This document shows positions 41,119 through 49,615 of a stretch of 64,000 bases of DNA, piece by piece. Within the stretch, counting starts at the first letter, position 1. Each line of letters opens with the position of its first letter. Both the position numbers and the translations under genes were made by a program. The stretch lies in assembly GCF_005048265.1 (NCBI RefSeq), contig NZ_SUNH01000006.1, positions 62,001-126,000 on the forward strand. Reading direction: 5' to 3'. The stretch comes from Paracoccus hibiscisoli. GTDB taxonomy: Bacteria > Pseudomonadota > Alphaproteobacteria > Rhodobacterales > Rhodobacteraceae. Below the pieces are notes generated by a model that was not told the origin of the DNA, did no database searches, and was given only the letters and a program-made list of their open reading frames with translations.

Positions 41119-42186
41119 ATGAAGGATTACATCCTCCGCCGCATCGTAGCCGCCTATGTGACGGACGCGAACGGCGTCCCGACGGCAATCGACATCCTAG
41201 ACCATCTGGGCGTGTCGCTGCTATCCGGCCTCACGCCGCAGCCCCCGCAGGTCATCGGCGCGCTGGACGCCATCAGCCTGACCGTTGGCGAAGATCCGGT
41301 GACGGTAGATCTGGCAACCGCATTCAGCGGCGCGACGAGCTACGAGACAAGCGCCCTCCCTGCTGGCGTGACCCGCAGCGGCGCGATCATCACCGTCACC
41401 GCAGGGGCTGTGCTGGCAGCGACCACCATCACCATCCGGGGCCGCAACGCCGGGGGCCTGTCCGAACCTGTCACGCTGTCTGTCGCGGTTGCCGCCGCCC
41501 CGCCGCAGCTCGCCACCCCCGCCAGTATCAGCCCCGCGTCTGGCCCGGTCGGAACCGTGTTCACTATCACCCCCGCCATCTGGTCGGGCACCGGTCCCTT
41601 CACCCGCGCTGGCACGCTGGAGCAGGCGGGCGTTGTGGTCGAGACTCGCAGCGGATCGAGCATCGCGCCCTTCCCCTTCACCGGAACTGCCACCGGCCCG
41701 CTGCCGTGGTCCGAAACAATCAGCGGACCCGGCGGCAGCGCATCGGCGGAGGCATCGGCCACCATCGCCAATACCGCGCCATCGCTGGCCCCGGCTCAGA
41801 TCACCGTATCTGGCGACGATCTGGTGTTCCCGGCCCCGGCCATCACCGGAGGCGCGCCGCTGCCATCCCTGTCCATGACGGCCCTGACCGTGAATGGCAC
41901 CAGCATCATCGGCAGCCTGAGCGGCAACACCCTGATCGGGGCTGCGATCCCGACCAGCCAAACGCGGGTCTACTTCGTCACCTGGACGGCGACGAACGGC
42001 ACCGTGCCGAACGCGGTCAGGACGGCGACATATACCATCGAGGCTGTGGCCCAGGCCGAATGGCAGGTCAGCGCCGGGCCTGGGCCGAACCAAGCCACAC
42101 TTACCAGCGTCCCCGTGCCCCCGCCCGTGATCGCCACGGCGGGCCCGGATGCCAACCAAGTCACCATTGAAATGGGAGCGGCCTGA
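41119..42186 (+). CDS. Ig-like tail/fibre decoration protein, 355 residues
   Basis: The N-terminal segment DYILRRIVAAYVTDANGVPTAIDILDHLGVSLLSGL is followed by three or four Ig/cadherin-like beta domains (VIGALDAISLTVGEDPVTVDLATAFSGATSYE; ASISPASGPVGTVFTITPAIWSGTGPFT; TWTATNGTVPNAVRTATYTIEA). A short tandem motif near the C-terminus (VSAGPGPNQATLTSVPVPPP then IATAGPDANQVTIEMG) is repeated about twice. No enzymatic motif. Such proteins decorate tails and bind weakly to surface sugars. Confidence 0.65.
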   Translation: MKDYILRRIVAAYVTDANGVPTAIDILDHLGVSLLSGLTPQPPQVIGALDAISLTVGEDPVTVDLATAFSGATSYETSALPAGVTRSGAIITVTAGAVLAATTITIRGRNAGGLSEPVTLSVAVAAAPPQLATPASISPASGPVGTVFTITPAIWSGTGPFTRAGTLEQAGVVVETRSGSSIAPFPFTGTATGPLPWSETISGPGGSASAEASATIANTAPSLAPAQITVSGDDLVFPAPAITGGAPLPSLSMTALTVNGTSIIGSLSGNTLIGAAIPTSQTRVYFVTWTATNGTVPNAVRTATYTIEAVAQAEWQVSAGPGPNQATLTSVPVPPPVIATAGPDANQVTIEMGAA

Positions 42187-43439
42187 TGCCGACGAATTAC
42201 CTTCTGGTCAGTGCGCCGCTGGACGGCGAGATTGTGCCTATTGTCGGCGGAACGCCCGGAGCGAGAAGCCCGCAGCTTTCGGGCCTTGCCGTTGGCGAAG
42301 CGCGATTTATCAACACGGCGGACCCGTCTGCCGTTGTTACGATCTTCGATCCCATCACCGGCCTGCCGTCTTTCAACGTGCCTTCGGGCCAGTTGGTCGT
42401 GGTGACGGGCTTCGCCCCAGGGTCTGACCCGATCAGCTTTACGCTGACCGAACCCGCTGCTTATGCCGGAACATATGCCGTCAGCGCCGACGATCTGGTG
42501 ACGGGGCCGGTGTGCCTTGTCCCGCCGCAGATTGTGGATGCCACTCAGAACCCTGGCTGGGTTGTCGCCATTCCGGGCCTGTGGGTCAGCTTTTCTGGTA
42601 GCGTCACTAGATCTGGGCAATGGCTGCGAAACGGCGAGGCGATCTCGGATTCCAACATTTCGTTCGACATCTATCCAGCTTATGAGATCGACCCGGACGC
42701 AGATGGCGGAACGACGATCCAATACCGCGAGACGGTGACGGACGCTGCTGGATCGCGTTCGGCGCAGCCAGTGAACGGGCTTGCGGTTCCAGCAGCCCCA
42801 AGCGGCATTGCTACCGGCCTGACCGACCTCGGGACGTTCACTAATACTCAGAGCGGGTTTGATCGAAGCATTCCAATTGAACTAGGCGCGGCTGATCCCA
42901 ACAAGAAAATCGTCATGATCATCACCATGGACGGTAACATCACAGCCAGCACTGTGCGCATCGAGGCTGGCGGGGTGGATTATCCGCTGGAAGCGATCCA
43001 GTCGTATAGCGTAGGAAGTGTGCGCCTCCGACTGTATGAAGGGCCGATTCCTGTGGGCGGCGCTGCAACTGTCAAGTGGACGCAAGCCGTTAGCCTCCAG
43101 GTACAAAATTTCGTTCAGCTTATCGCTGCGAAAGGTGTCAACCGGAAGATCGCGACAGGCGGATCGGTCACTGTCCCCAACCCAGTTACGCCGATCACCC
43201 AGAACGTCGCCGTCGCTGTCGATGATTACACGATCCATGCCGTCGCCGCCGCCCCCGGCGCAGCCTTGTTCACCGGAACCAGCTTCGGAACGAAAATCAC
43301 GGACGCCACGGCGTTCAATTCCTCCCGCGTTTACACCGCACTCGGCAAAGCGACTGCTGCGAATGCGGCCCTTGCATTGTCTGTCACCCCGCCCGCGCCT
43401 GGTGCCGCTGTCCAGATCGCCGCAGTTTACGGAGCCTGA
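42186..43439 (+). CDS. Ig-like fibre/decoration protein, 417 residues
   Basis: Starts at TGATG overlap with the previous gene. The N-terminal part (YLLVSAPLDGEIVPIVGGTPGARSPQLSGLAVGEARFINTADPSAVVTIFDP) resembles a small beta domain. A central Ig-like block has SGSVTRSGQWLRNGEAISDSNISFDIYPAYEIDPDADGGTTIQYRETVTDAAG. The C-terminal domain carries alternating strands (NVAVAVDDYTIHAVAAAPGAALFTG). It ends 3 nt before the tail spike gene. Likely structural; no motif for catalysis. Confidence 0.65.
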   Translation: MPTNYLLVSAPLDGEIVPIVGGTPGARSPQLSGLAVGEARFINTADPSAVVTIFDPITGLPSFNVPSGQLVVVTGFAPGSDPISFTLTEPAAYAGTYAVSADDLVTGPVCLVPPQIVDATQNPGWVVAIPGLWVSFSGSVTRSGQWLRNGEAISDSNISFDIYPAYEIDPDADGGTTIQYRETVTDAAGSRSAQPVNGLAVPAAPSGIATGLTDLGTFTNTQSGFDRSIPIELGAADPNKKIVMIITMDGNITASTVRIEAGGVDYPLEAIQSYSVGSVRLRLYEGPIPVGGAATVKWTQAVSLQVQNFVQLIAAKGVNRKIATGGSVTVPNPVTPITQNVAVAVDDYTIHAVAAAPGAALFTGTSFGTKITDATAFNSSRVYTALGKATAANAALALSVTPPAPGAAVQIAAVYGA

Positions 43440-43442
43440 ACC

Positions 43443-46094
43443 ATGCCTCTTTATTTTCACAGCCCCCTGCTGGCGGGTGAGCCGTTCGCAGTAACCGCAG
43501 GCGAGGGTATGGTTCCCGGAGAGGTATCGGTCACCGAATGGGGGGAGGTCGCAACCTCTGTTCCCATCGCCGCTGCGCGCGACGGGCGCATGTCTATCGT
43601 GGACTATGATCTGGCGTCTGTGTCACATGGCGAGGTGTCGCCCGCGCCAGGTGGATCGACGTATGTGGACCTAAACGACCTCCCCCCCGGAAACGGGCTG
43701 ACGCAGATCGCAGCGACGACCACCGATGGCGGTAGCATTTCTATCGAGGTCAGGCCCCGAAACACGCTGCACAGTTTCTCAAACGGTCGCGGATGGATGC
43801 TGCCCATCGACCCGTCCACCGGTCGGCTGCAATTCGAGATCGGGCGCAACGGGAGGAAATACTACGCCACGGCGGGCGCGCACGGCTACACAAAGCAGAT
43901 GATTGCTGACGAAACCGGGCTATCTCTTTCCGCAGTTTCGGACAGTTACATTCGGACAAGCACCGTTTATGGACGCTCCCCCGAAAAGGCCCTTAACATC
44001 GAAACGGTTCTGAATATCTGGGCTTCAGATACAAGGGGGCTGTTCAATTCTAACTGGCTTATTCTACAGAGAGGCTATGATTACTCTAATGTTGAAAAAG
44101 TTTTCATAAATAACCAAGGATGGGTTTCCAGGTCGGCATCAGGCGAAAGTCCGCTGCATCCAATCCTTATTACCTCTTATGGAGACTTGGCCCTAGACAC
44201 CCCTGTTCTTAAAGGTATCGAGGCCAACTTCCAGAATGAAGAGATTTACACTTGGCTTGCCTACCAAGATGTTGATTTTAAGCGTTACAAGGTTGCATCA
44301 GGGTTTTCTTCGATTTTCAGCCATGTGAAAATTGTCAATAAGGATTTCAATTTCAAGGGCGGGCATCGGACCCTTTATATGTGCGCCGGAATAAATGCCA
44401 CTTGGTTCAAAGAAGAGCTATCCCCGCGCCTGTATTGGGGCGGCGACAGCCCGAGTGGAACTCCCCCGCATGATGGAGCTTGCGGAGTCTATCACTCGGG
44501 CACGCTTTCTCTGCTGATGCTCAAGTGCTTTATCGACCAAGCCGGGTGGAGCGACGGCTTTAGCCGCCTTGACCCGTCTATTGATTTCCCACTTTATCCT
44601 ACCGAACTTGTTCACAACGTTTATGGCCAATACGGCAGCTTGAACGTTATCATCCGCGAACTGTTCACGTCTCGTGCGGGGGCGCAGGGCATCCAGCAGC
44701 GCGGGGGCGGTGTGATCGAGGACGTGTTCTTTCTGGACAACAATATCGCGGGGAACAATTTCGGGGTCGGGGCATACAACATTCCCGGCGAGGGAAACAA
44801 ACCCGTTTATCGGCACACCGTCACCACATCATGCGGTGGCCGACGCGGACCTAACCGCCCACCCGCGCGGAATTGGGGGCTTGAAGTGGGAAGCCGTGGC
44901 GGGGTTGCGCACAACACGATCTTCATGCACGCGCGAAACCCTAATGATCCGGTCGAGATAGCGACCAGGATTGCAGGAAGAAACTCATTTGATCCGCGTC
45001 ACCCTGACACTGAGTTGGGGTGGTGGGTTCGCTCATTCGTCCACAACTATGCGACCGAGTGGACCTCTCAAGAAAATGCTGTGGCTCTGGGTCGCGATCC
45101 TGCCATGCTGAACCAAGTCACTGTGCAGAATTTCATTTCAACGCGGATGGACACGACTGGCATTGAGGAGATCGACAAGATCCAGGCATATTGCATGTTC
45201 ATGCGAACGCTGACCCCGGCGCAGCGCGTGGCGGAACTGCAAGCCGTTCTGGCCTATTTCCGCGCCCCGTGGGGCCTAAACATTCCCGCGCGCATCAACC
45301 CGACGACTGCGGTTTTCCAGCCCGCGACCGAGATCACGTCCGGCATCCTCTACGCCGACCGGGACAACTGGTCCACGCAGGACGTGCCGGGCGTCGACCA
45401 CCTTGACGCGGTGCAGGCACGCGGGGTTTCCGTGCGCTTCGGCGAAGTCACGGCCAACCTGACCGAATACGACAGCGAAGGCGGAAAGCTGGAACTGTCC
45501 TCAGGCAAGATGACCATCACAGCTCTGAAGAACTGCCGCGAGGTCAAGACGATCATTGCCGGGCAGCTTTGGCTGAACACGCAGCAGAACGTCCAGGCAT
45601 ACAGGGCGGAGAGCGGGCGGATCGTCTTCGGCGGTGCAGCCAGCGGCCACAATCTGATCGTGGACGGCCAAAGCCCTGAAGTCGCGTTGGGCATGAACCA
45701 CACCATCGCCAGCGGCAAGGTCATGGACCTGCGCTGCGGACGGCAGGGCGCGGTCGGCTGGATCGGAACCGGCGCGGCGACACTGACCATTGCCAGCGGC
45801 GCCACGCTGCGGTTCCGGCGGTTCACGCTGGACAGCACTGTGGCGGCCGCCGTCACCGCTGCCAGCCGTATGTCCGCGCTGGAGCGGTTCCGCCTGTCCG
45901 GGGATCATCCCGCGCCCACCGTGACGGCCAACGTCGTTCTGGCGGCTGGCTCGATTGTCGAAGTTGACACGGCGGGCGTTGCCCCCGGCACCTATGACCT
46001 GACCGGGCCGGGCGTCACGGTCGCTGACGACGGCGCGACCCTGCCGGCAGGCGTTGCGGTGGTCGGCGGCGTGCTGCGGCTGACGGTCAGCTAA
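43443..46094 (+). CDS. Tail spike with parallel beta-helix-like region
   Basis: 883 residues. Residues 1-150 are a GC-rich attachment domain. Residues about 180-400, encoded by a distinctly AT-richer stretch, and 400-560 look like a right-handed beta-helix (short strands LLMLKCFIDQAGW, NVIIRELFTSRAGAQGIQQRGGGVIEDVFFLDNNIAGNNFGVGAYNIPG, VAHNTIFMHARNP). The C-terminal third is again GC-rich and repetitive (KLELSSGKMTITALKNC, LTIASGATLRFRRFTLDSTVAAAV). Such spikes bind and often cleave surface polysaccharide. No catalytic residues can be assigned by eye. The stop overlaps the convergent VPLPA gene by 8 nt. Confidence 0.75.
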   Translation: MPLYFHSPLLAGEPFAVTAGEGMVPGEVSVTEWGEVATSVPIAAARDGRMSIVDYDLASVSHGEVSPAPGGSTYVDLNDLPPGNGLTQIAATTTDGGSISIEVRPRNTLHSFSNGRGWMLPIDPSTGRLQFEIGRNGRKYYATAGAHGYTKQMIADETGLSLSAVSDSYIRTSTVYGRSPEKALNIETVLNIWASDTRGLFNSNWLILQRGYDYSNVEKVFINNQGWVSRSASGESPLHPILITSYGDLALDTPVLKGIEANFQNEEIYTWLAYQDVDFKRYKVASGFSSIFSHVKIVNKDFNFKGGHRTLYMCAGINATWFKEELSPRLYWGGDSPSGTPPHDGACGVYHSGTLSLLMLKCFIDQAGWSDGFSRLDPSIDFPLYPTELVHNVYGQYGSLNVIIRELFTSRAGAQGIQQRGGGVIEDVFFLDNNIAGNNFGVGAYNIPGEGNKPVYRHTVTTSCGGRRGPNRPPARNWGLEVGSRGGVAHNTIFMHARNPNDPVEIATRIAGRNSFDPRHPDTELGWWVRSFVHNYATEWTSQENAVALGRDPAMLNQVTVQNFISTRMDTTGIEEIDKIQAYCMFMRTLTPAQRVAELQAVLAYFRAPWGLNIPARINPTTAVFQPATEITSGILYADRDNWSTQDVPGVDHLDAVQARGVSVRFGEVTANLTEYDSEGGKLELSSGKMTITALKNCREVKTIIAGQLWLNTQQNVQAYRAESGRIVFGGAASGHNLIVDGQSPEVALGMNHTIASGKVMDLRCGRQGAVGWIGTGAATLTIASGATLRFRRFTLDSTVAAAVTAASRMSALERFRLSGDHPAPTVTANVVLAAGSIVEVDTAGVAPGTYDLTGPGVTVADDGATLPAGVAVVGGVLRLTVS

Positions 46095-46647
46095 CCTTCT
46101 TGCGGCGCTTTCGCATCATCGCGAGAGCGCCAAAGCCGAGAGGCAAGAGCGCAGATGATGCTGGCAGTGGCACCGGGGCTATCTGAATGTTCTCAACGGC
46201 CAAATCGACCCAGCCCACATTGGGCAAATTTTTGGCCGTTAAAGTCAAAAGGTTTTCCTCACCTCTATTAAGGAAAGAAAGCACGAAACTCTCTCCCATA
46301 GGACTGGTGCCGGTCGCGAAGAAACCACCTCCCCAAGACTGATCTGCGATATTCCATTTCTTACCAAGTGAGGTTAGCGTAATATCGGCGCAATAATCTG
46401 CAGGCAAGTAAGTGATTGATGCGCGCATTGGTATACCAGTTTCTTTCGTATATGGCCCATAAGATGTAATGCTCGATCCGTCATCAGTTTCGGCCTCTTT
46501 AAAGAACAGATCGAACGTGTATTTGACCTTCGTTCCCATGATCGGGGGGTCGTAATAGTCGGAACGATCGCAGTAACCCGTCGCCGCTTGCGCAGCCGAT
46601 CCAATACCCGCCACTGCCATCGCAGCCAAAATCGTACTCTTAATCAT
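46087..46647 (-). CDS. Secreted protein with VPLPA-CTERM sorting signal (prophage moron)
   Basis: 186 residues. The N-terminal signal peptide is MIKSTILAAMAVAGIGSAAQA, with cleavage after AQA. A beta-rich body has two Cys (GYCDRSDYYDPP, LPADYCADITLTSLG). The C-terminus IAPVPLPASSALLPLGFGALAMMRKRRKKVS is a textbook VPLPA-CTERM: motif, hydrophobic helix, basic end. The family is processed by exosortase (XrtD type) in Rhodobacterales. It lies opposite to the tail and lysis operons and is lower in GC, so it is lysogenic cargo that could alter the cell surface. ATG 46647 has AGAGGTGGAAG upstream. Confidence 0.85.
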   Translation of the reverse strand: MIKSTILAAMAVAGIGSAAQAATGYCDRSDYYDPPIMGTKVKYTFDLFFKEAETDDGSSITSYGPYTKETGIPMRASITYLPADYCADITLTSLGKKWNIADQSWGGGFFATGTSPMGESFVLSFLNRGEENLLTLTAKNLPNVGWVDLAVENIQIAPVPLPASSALLPLGFGALAMMRKRRKKVS

Positions 46648-46776
46648 CTTCCACCTCTCGCGCCGAATCGACGTTGGTTTCACCAATGCGTGAATAGTCT
46701 GCGCGTTGCGCAAAAGAGTCACGGCGATTCACGAGACGGTTACTCAACCCAAAATTGAACAGCCAAGGAGTCCAGC

Positions 46777-46806
46777 ATGATGGTGCTGCAAAAAACGCAT
46801 GCTTGA
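46777..46806 (+). CDS. Possible 9-residue leader peptide ahead of the lysis operon
   Basis: ATG 46777, with AAGGAG six bases upstream, encodes MMVLQKTHA and stops at 46804-46806, overlapping the next gene's ATG (46799) in another frame. The next gene has no ribosome site of its own, so the leader may serve to load ribosomes for it. Confidence 0.35.
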   Translation: MMVLQKTHA

Positions 46807-47158
46807 TCTAATCCGCGACATGCTGACCAGTCCAGGATCACCCGCCGATGCCTATGGCTGGGGTGCTGCGCTGCTGGCGCATGCCTTCATCGGCGTGATC
46901 CTGACAGCGCTGATCGGGTGGATCGCGGGCGCGTGGCGCGGGGCTGCGATCGCATCTGGCGGCTATCTGCTGATCTGGGAGGGCGCGCAGATCGCCATCT
47001 TCGGCGGGGGCGTGCCTGATGGCCTCGTGGACGCCGCTGCGGTGGCCTGTGGCGCTGTCGTGGCGGCAGGTGCATGGCGAAACCGGGGCGCCGCTGTGGG
47101 GGCCGCTCTGGCACTTCTGGCGGTGATCGGGATCGCGGGCGTGAGGAGGCGGCGATGA
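46799..47158 (+). CDS. Holin-like membrane protein, 119 residues
   Basis: Three hydrophobic helices: WGAALLAHAFIGVILTALIGWIAG, GAAIASGGYLLIWEGAQIAIFGG and AAAVACGAVVAAGAW, with a fourth near the C-terminus (GAAVGAALALLAVIGIAG) ending in RRRR. It is first in the lysis cluster. The size and the basic tail fit a holin, though related phage membrane proteins share these features. Its stop overlaps the next start (ATGA). Confidence 0.6.
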   Translation: MLDLIRDMLTSPGSPADAYGWGAALLAHAFIGVILTALIGWIAGAWRGAAIASGGYLLIWEGAQIAIFGGGVPDGLVDAAAVACGAVVAAGAWRNRGAAVGAALALLAVIGIAGVRRRR

Positions 47159-47397
47159 ACTTGGCGGACTTCATATCCGAGGTTGGCGGCGGCTTGGCGG
47201 GCGTCGTGATCGTTGTCCAGGGCTGGGCCAACTGGATCCAGTACAAGCGCAATGGCGAGCTGCAGGACAAGATGCTGGAGATGGCCCAATCCATGGTCAA
47301 GGAAAGCCGCGACCTGATCACCGACACCAACAAGACCACAGCGGCCAACACCGAGATCATGGGCCGCGCGGTTCGTCTGCTGGAGGACCGGCGATGA
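47155..47397 (+). CDS. Small membrane/coiled-coil lysis-cluster protein, 80 residues
   Basis: MNLADFISEVGGGLAGVVIVVQGWANWIQYKRNG: one membrane helix, then a long helical tail (ELQDKMLEMAQSMVKESRDLITDTNKTTAANTEIMGRAVRLLEDRR). The topology is reminiscent of holin partners or inner-membrane spanins. It overlaps both neighbours by 4 nt. Confidence 0.55.
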   Translation: MNLADFISEVGGGLAGVVIVVQGWANWIQYKRNGELQDKMLEMAQSMVKESRDLITDTNKTTAANTEIMGRAVRLLEDRR

Positions 47398-47573
47398 TGG
47401 GTAGGCTCATCCGACAGCTGACCGGCCACGGCCGGCGCGCCGAACGCGCAGACACGATCATGCGTGATCACATGGAAAGTTCGGCCCCGGAAAAGCGGGC
47501 CATCAAGGCGCGGGTGGCGGCGATCGAGCGCCTCGTGGAAAAGCTGGAGAAGGACGCCAACACATGTCACTGA
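47394..47573 (+). CDS. 59-residue basic coiled-coil peptide in the lysis cluster
   Basis: MMGRLIRQLTGHGRRAERAD followed by TIMRDHMESSAPEKRAIKAR and VAAIERLVEKLEKDANTCH. Highly charged and helical, with leucine heptads near the C-terminus. ATGA overlap at the start and a 10-nt overlap with the next gene support translation. Possibly a regulator or partner of the preceding membrane protein. Confidence 0.5.
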   Translation: MMGRLIRQLTGHGRRAERADTIMRDHMESSAPEKRAIKARVAAIERLVEKLEKDANTCH

Positions 47574-47959
47574 CTATCGGCCTGATCGCGATGATCAACG
47601 CCCTCGGCTATTTCGCCGTGATCTGGGCTTTCCGTGCCAGCTTCCGCGAACTGCGTTCCGCGACCTGGTGGTTCGCCACGGGCTTCATGATCCTGGCGGG
47701 CGCCATCATCCTGCGCGGCCTTTATTGGGATGTGGCTCTGCCGCTGATGCGGCTGTGGGTACCTGGCTTTGCCGTGCAGTGGTCTGACGCCACCCGCGGC
47801 CGGATGATCAACGTCGTCTTCGGCCTGATGAAGATGGCGTCGTTCTTCTGCGCGCTCAAATGCCGCCAGATGCTGATACCCGAAAGCGAACGGGCCCAGT
47901 GGCCGATCTGGCGCGCCTGGATGCACCCGACCAAGATCCGGCTGCTTCCCTGGCGGTAA
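47564..47959 (+). CDS. Multi-pass membrane protein of the lysis cluster, 131 residues
   Basis: Two clear helices, LTIGLIAMINALGYFAVIWAF and TWWFATGFMILAGAIILRGLYW, plus a weaker third, RMINVVFGLMKMASFFCALKC. Aromatic-rich. It could be the true holin or antiholin; the first cluster gene is the rival candidate. Followed by an opposing small gene. Confidence 0.6.
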   Translation: MSLTIGLIAMINALGYFAVIWAFRASFRELRSATWWFATGFMILAGAIILRGLYWDVALPLMRLWVPGFAVQWSDATRGRMINVVFGLMKMASFFCALKCRQMLIPESERAQWPIWRAWMHPTKIRLLPWR

Positions 47960-47971
47960 AAAGGTTGGGCC

Positions 47972-48181
47972 TCAAGCCCTGCGCATCGCTGTTCCCTTCC
48001 GGTGGAAGTCTGAAAACTGCACGACGTTATGAAGGGGATCTGTCGGTATCTGGCAATCTCGCAGCCAGCGTTCCGGCCAGTCTGGACCCGTGGCCACATA
48101 GCAGGACATGCAGCCATGACGGACCGCATTCATCGGCACCTTTTCGTTGCCGCATGTATCGCACCAAAGAATATCCCACAT
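47972..48181 (-). CDS. Zinc-ribbon-like small protein, 69 residues
   Basis: MWDILWCDTCGNEKVPMNAVRHGCMSCYVATGPDWPERWLRDCQIPTDP. Two CxxC pairs (WCDTCG and GCMSCY) would coordinate zinc. AAAGGG lies upstream of the ATG. It runs against the lysis operon, as a moron would. Unrecognised; the coding case rests on the cysteine pattern and ribosome site. Confidence 0.5.
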   Translation of the reverse strand: MWDILWCDTCGNEKVPMNAVRHGCMSCYVATGPDWPERWLRDCQIPTDPLHNVVQFSDFHRKGTAMRRA

Positions 48182-48280
48182 AGCGATCCCTTTCTTCACC
48201 CTCGAGCCGTCGTAGCAGAGGAAAGGTTTACTGACGGTTAAGGGCATACATAACAGCGAGATAACTGCCCTACTCACCCA

Positions 48281-48305
48281 AGCCCCGCCATCGTGCGGGG
48301 CTTTT
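48281..48305 (+). terminator. Intrinsic terminator ahead of the endolysin gene
   Basis: AGCCCCGC-CATCGT-GCGGGGCT is followed by TTTTGC. A good stem with a short U-tract, 16 nt before the endolysin start. It may split the holin-type genes from the endolysin or limit readthrough. Confidence 0.65.
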
Positions 48306-48320
48306 GCATTGGAGCATCCC

Positions 48321-48980
48321 ATGACCCGCGAACCCATCCGGTCCATCCAGACCGGCCTGAACGCGCTTGGCTACTCGCCAGGCCCGATTGATGGCTACTA
48401 CGGCAAGAACACCCGTGAGGCGGCCGAACGCTGGCTGGCGGCCGGCGGACGGGCGGCACCGGCCCCGTTTCCGGCTTCGGCTCCGGTGCCCGCCGTCCCG
48501 AGGCCTGCCAACGCAGCCATGATCTACCAGGGCAATGCCCGATACCCGGTGACCGAGATCATCGTCCACTGCGCCGCCACCCGGCCCGACTGGATGGCCG
48601 GCCGCCCGATCGCCGACAAGGCAGCCGAGATCCGGCGCTGGCATATGAGCGCGCCGCTGAACTGGAAGGACATCGGCTATCACTGGATCATAGACCGCGA
48701 CGGCAAGGTTCTGGCCGGCCGCGCCGAGAATGTGATCGGCGCCCACGCCGGCGCGGTCAAGAACCGCGGCACCTTGGGCGTCTGCCTGCTTGGCGGCCAT
48801 GGCTCGGCCGAGACCGACCGATTCGCGCAGCACTACACCGGCCAGCAGGACATCACCCTGCGCCAGATGATCGACGCGATCAGCCTGCGCACCGCGATCC
48901 GCAAGATCAGCGGCCACAACGAATATGCCGCCAAGGCCTGCCCGGGCTTTGACGTGACCACTTGGCTGAAAGGAGCCTGA
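48321..48980 (+). CDS. Endolysin: peptidoglycan-binding domain plus N-acetylmuramoyl-L-alanine amidase
   Basis: 219 residues. Residues 1-40 form a PG_binding_1 domain (SIQTGLNALGYSPGPIDGYYGKNTREAAERWL). A Pro/Ala linker leads to an Amidase_2 domain of the T7 lysozyme type. Zinc ligands are probably the His in EIIVHCAA and the His and Cys in SGHNEYAAKACPGFD. The catalytic Tyr is in GYHWIIDRDG and the Lys in AAKACPG. It cuts the glycan-peptide bond in murein at lysis. GGAG lies six bases upstream of ATG 48321. No signal peptide is seen, so release needs a holin. Confidence 0.92.
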   Translation: MTREPIRSIQTGLNALGYSPGPIDGYYGKNTREAAERWLAAGGRAAPAPFPASAPVPAVPRPANAAMIYQGNARYPVTEIIVHCAATRPDWMAGRPIADKAAEIRRWHMSAPLNWKDIGYHWIIDRDGKVLAGRAENVIGAHAGAVKNRGTLGVCLLGGHGSAETDRFAQHYTGQQDITLRQMIDAISLRTAIRKISGHNEYAAKACPGFDVTTWLKGA

Positions 48981-48982
48981 CC

Positions 48983-49489
48983 ATGAACCGCATCACCCCC
49001 GCCCTAGCCGGTATCACAACCGCGCTGATCATCGCCCCTGTGGCCGCCTTGGGCGCCGGCAGCCTGTCTGGCTTCGTCGACCAAGGCCTCGCCTGGCTGG
49101 CCGCTGCCATTGCAACGGCCGCCGTCTCTGCCATCGCCGCCGTCATCACGCGGGTTGTGGGGGTGACGCTTGACGCGCGCGCCCGTGCGACGATTGAGAC
49201 CGCCCTGCAGCGCGCCGCGCGTCTGGCGCTGGAATGGCTGCTGGCCGAAGCTGCCGACAACCCGCTTGGCCAGCGTCTGTCCACGGCGGCCCGTTCGATG
49301 CTGCCCTATGTCGATGAAGGCGCGCGCGGGTCGCTGAAGCGCTTTGGCCTCGACGCCAGCCAGACCGCGCGAAATCATCTGCACGACATGGCCCGCGCCG
49401 AACTGATCAAGCAGCTGGGCGAGGTGGCCCCGGACAAGCTGGCCCAGGCTCTCAGCCAGGTTCCGGGTCTGGACGTGCGAAAGCCATAG
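48983..49489 (+). CDS. Membrane-anchored hypothetical protein after endolysin, 168 residues
   Basis: Two adjacent hydrophobic helices, ITTALIIAPVAALGAGSLSG and GLAWLAAAIATAAVSAIAAVITRVVGVTL, precede a long amphipathic helical region (RATIETALQRAARLALEWLLAEAADNPLG ... AELIKQLGEVAPDKLAQALSQVPG). GAAAGGAG precedes the ATG. A similar gene often follows amidases in such phages. Holin-like or a membrane-disruption helper is possible; not assigned. Confidence 0.6.
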   Translation: MNRITPALAGITTALIIAPVAALGAGSLSGFVDQGLAWLAAAIATAAVSAIAAVITRVVGVTLDARARATIETALQRAARLALEWLLAEAADNPLGQRLSTAARSMLPYVDEGARGSLKRFGLDASQTARNHLHDMARAELIKQLGEVAPDKLAQALSQVPGLDVRKP

Positions 49490-49615
49490 GGAGGTCGCGC
49501 GATTGGGGGCAAGCCCCTAGGTCCGTGCAGGCGGTCAGCTCTCTTTTCCGTTGTCTTGGTCCGGGTGATCGGCATCATGCGTGCGGGATTGTCTTAGGTA
49601 ATTGAGGTGACTTGG

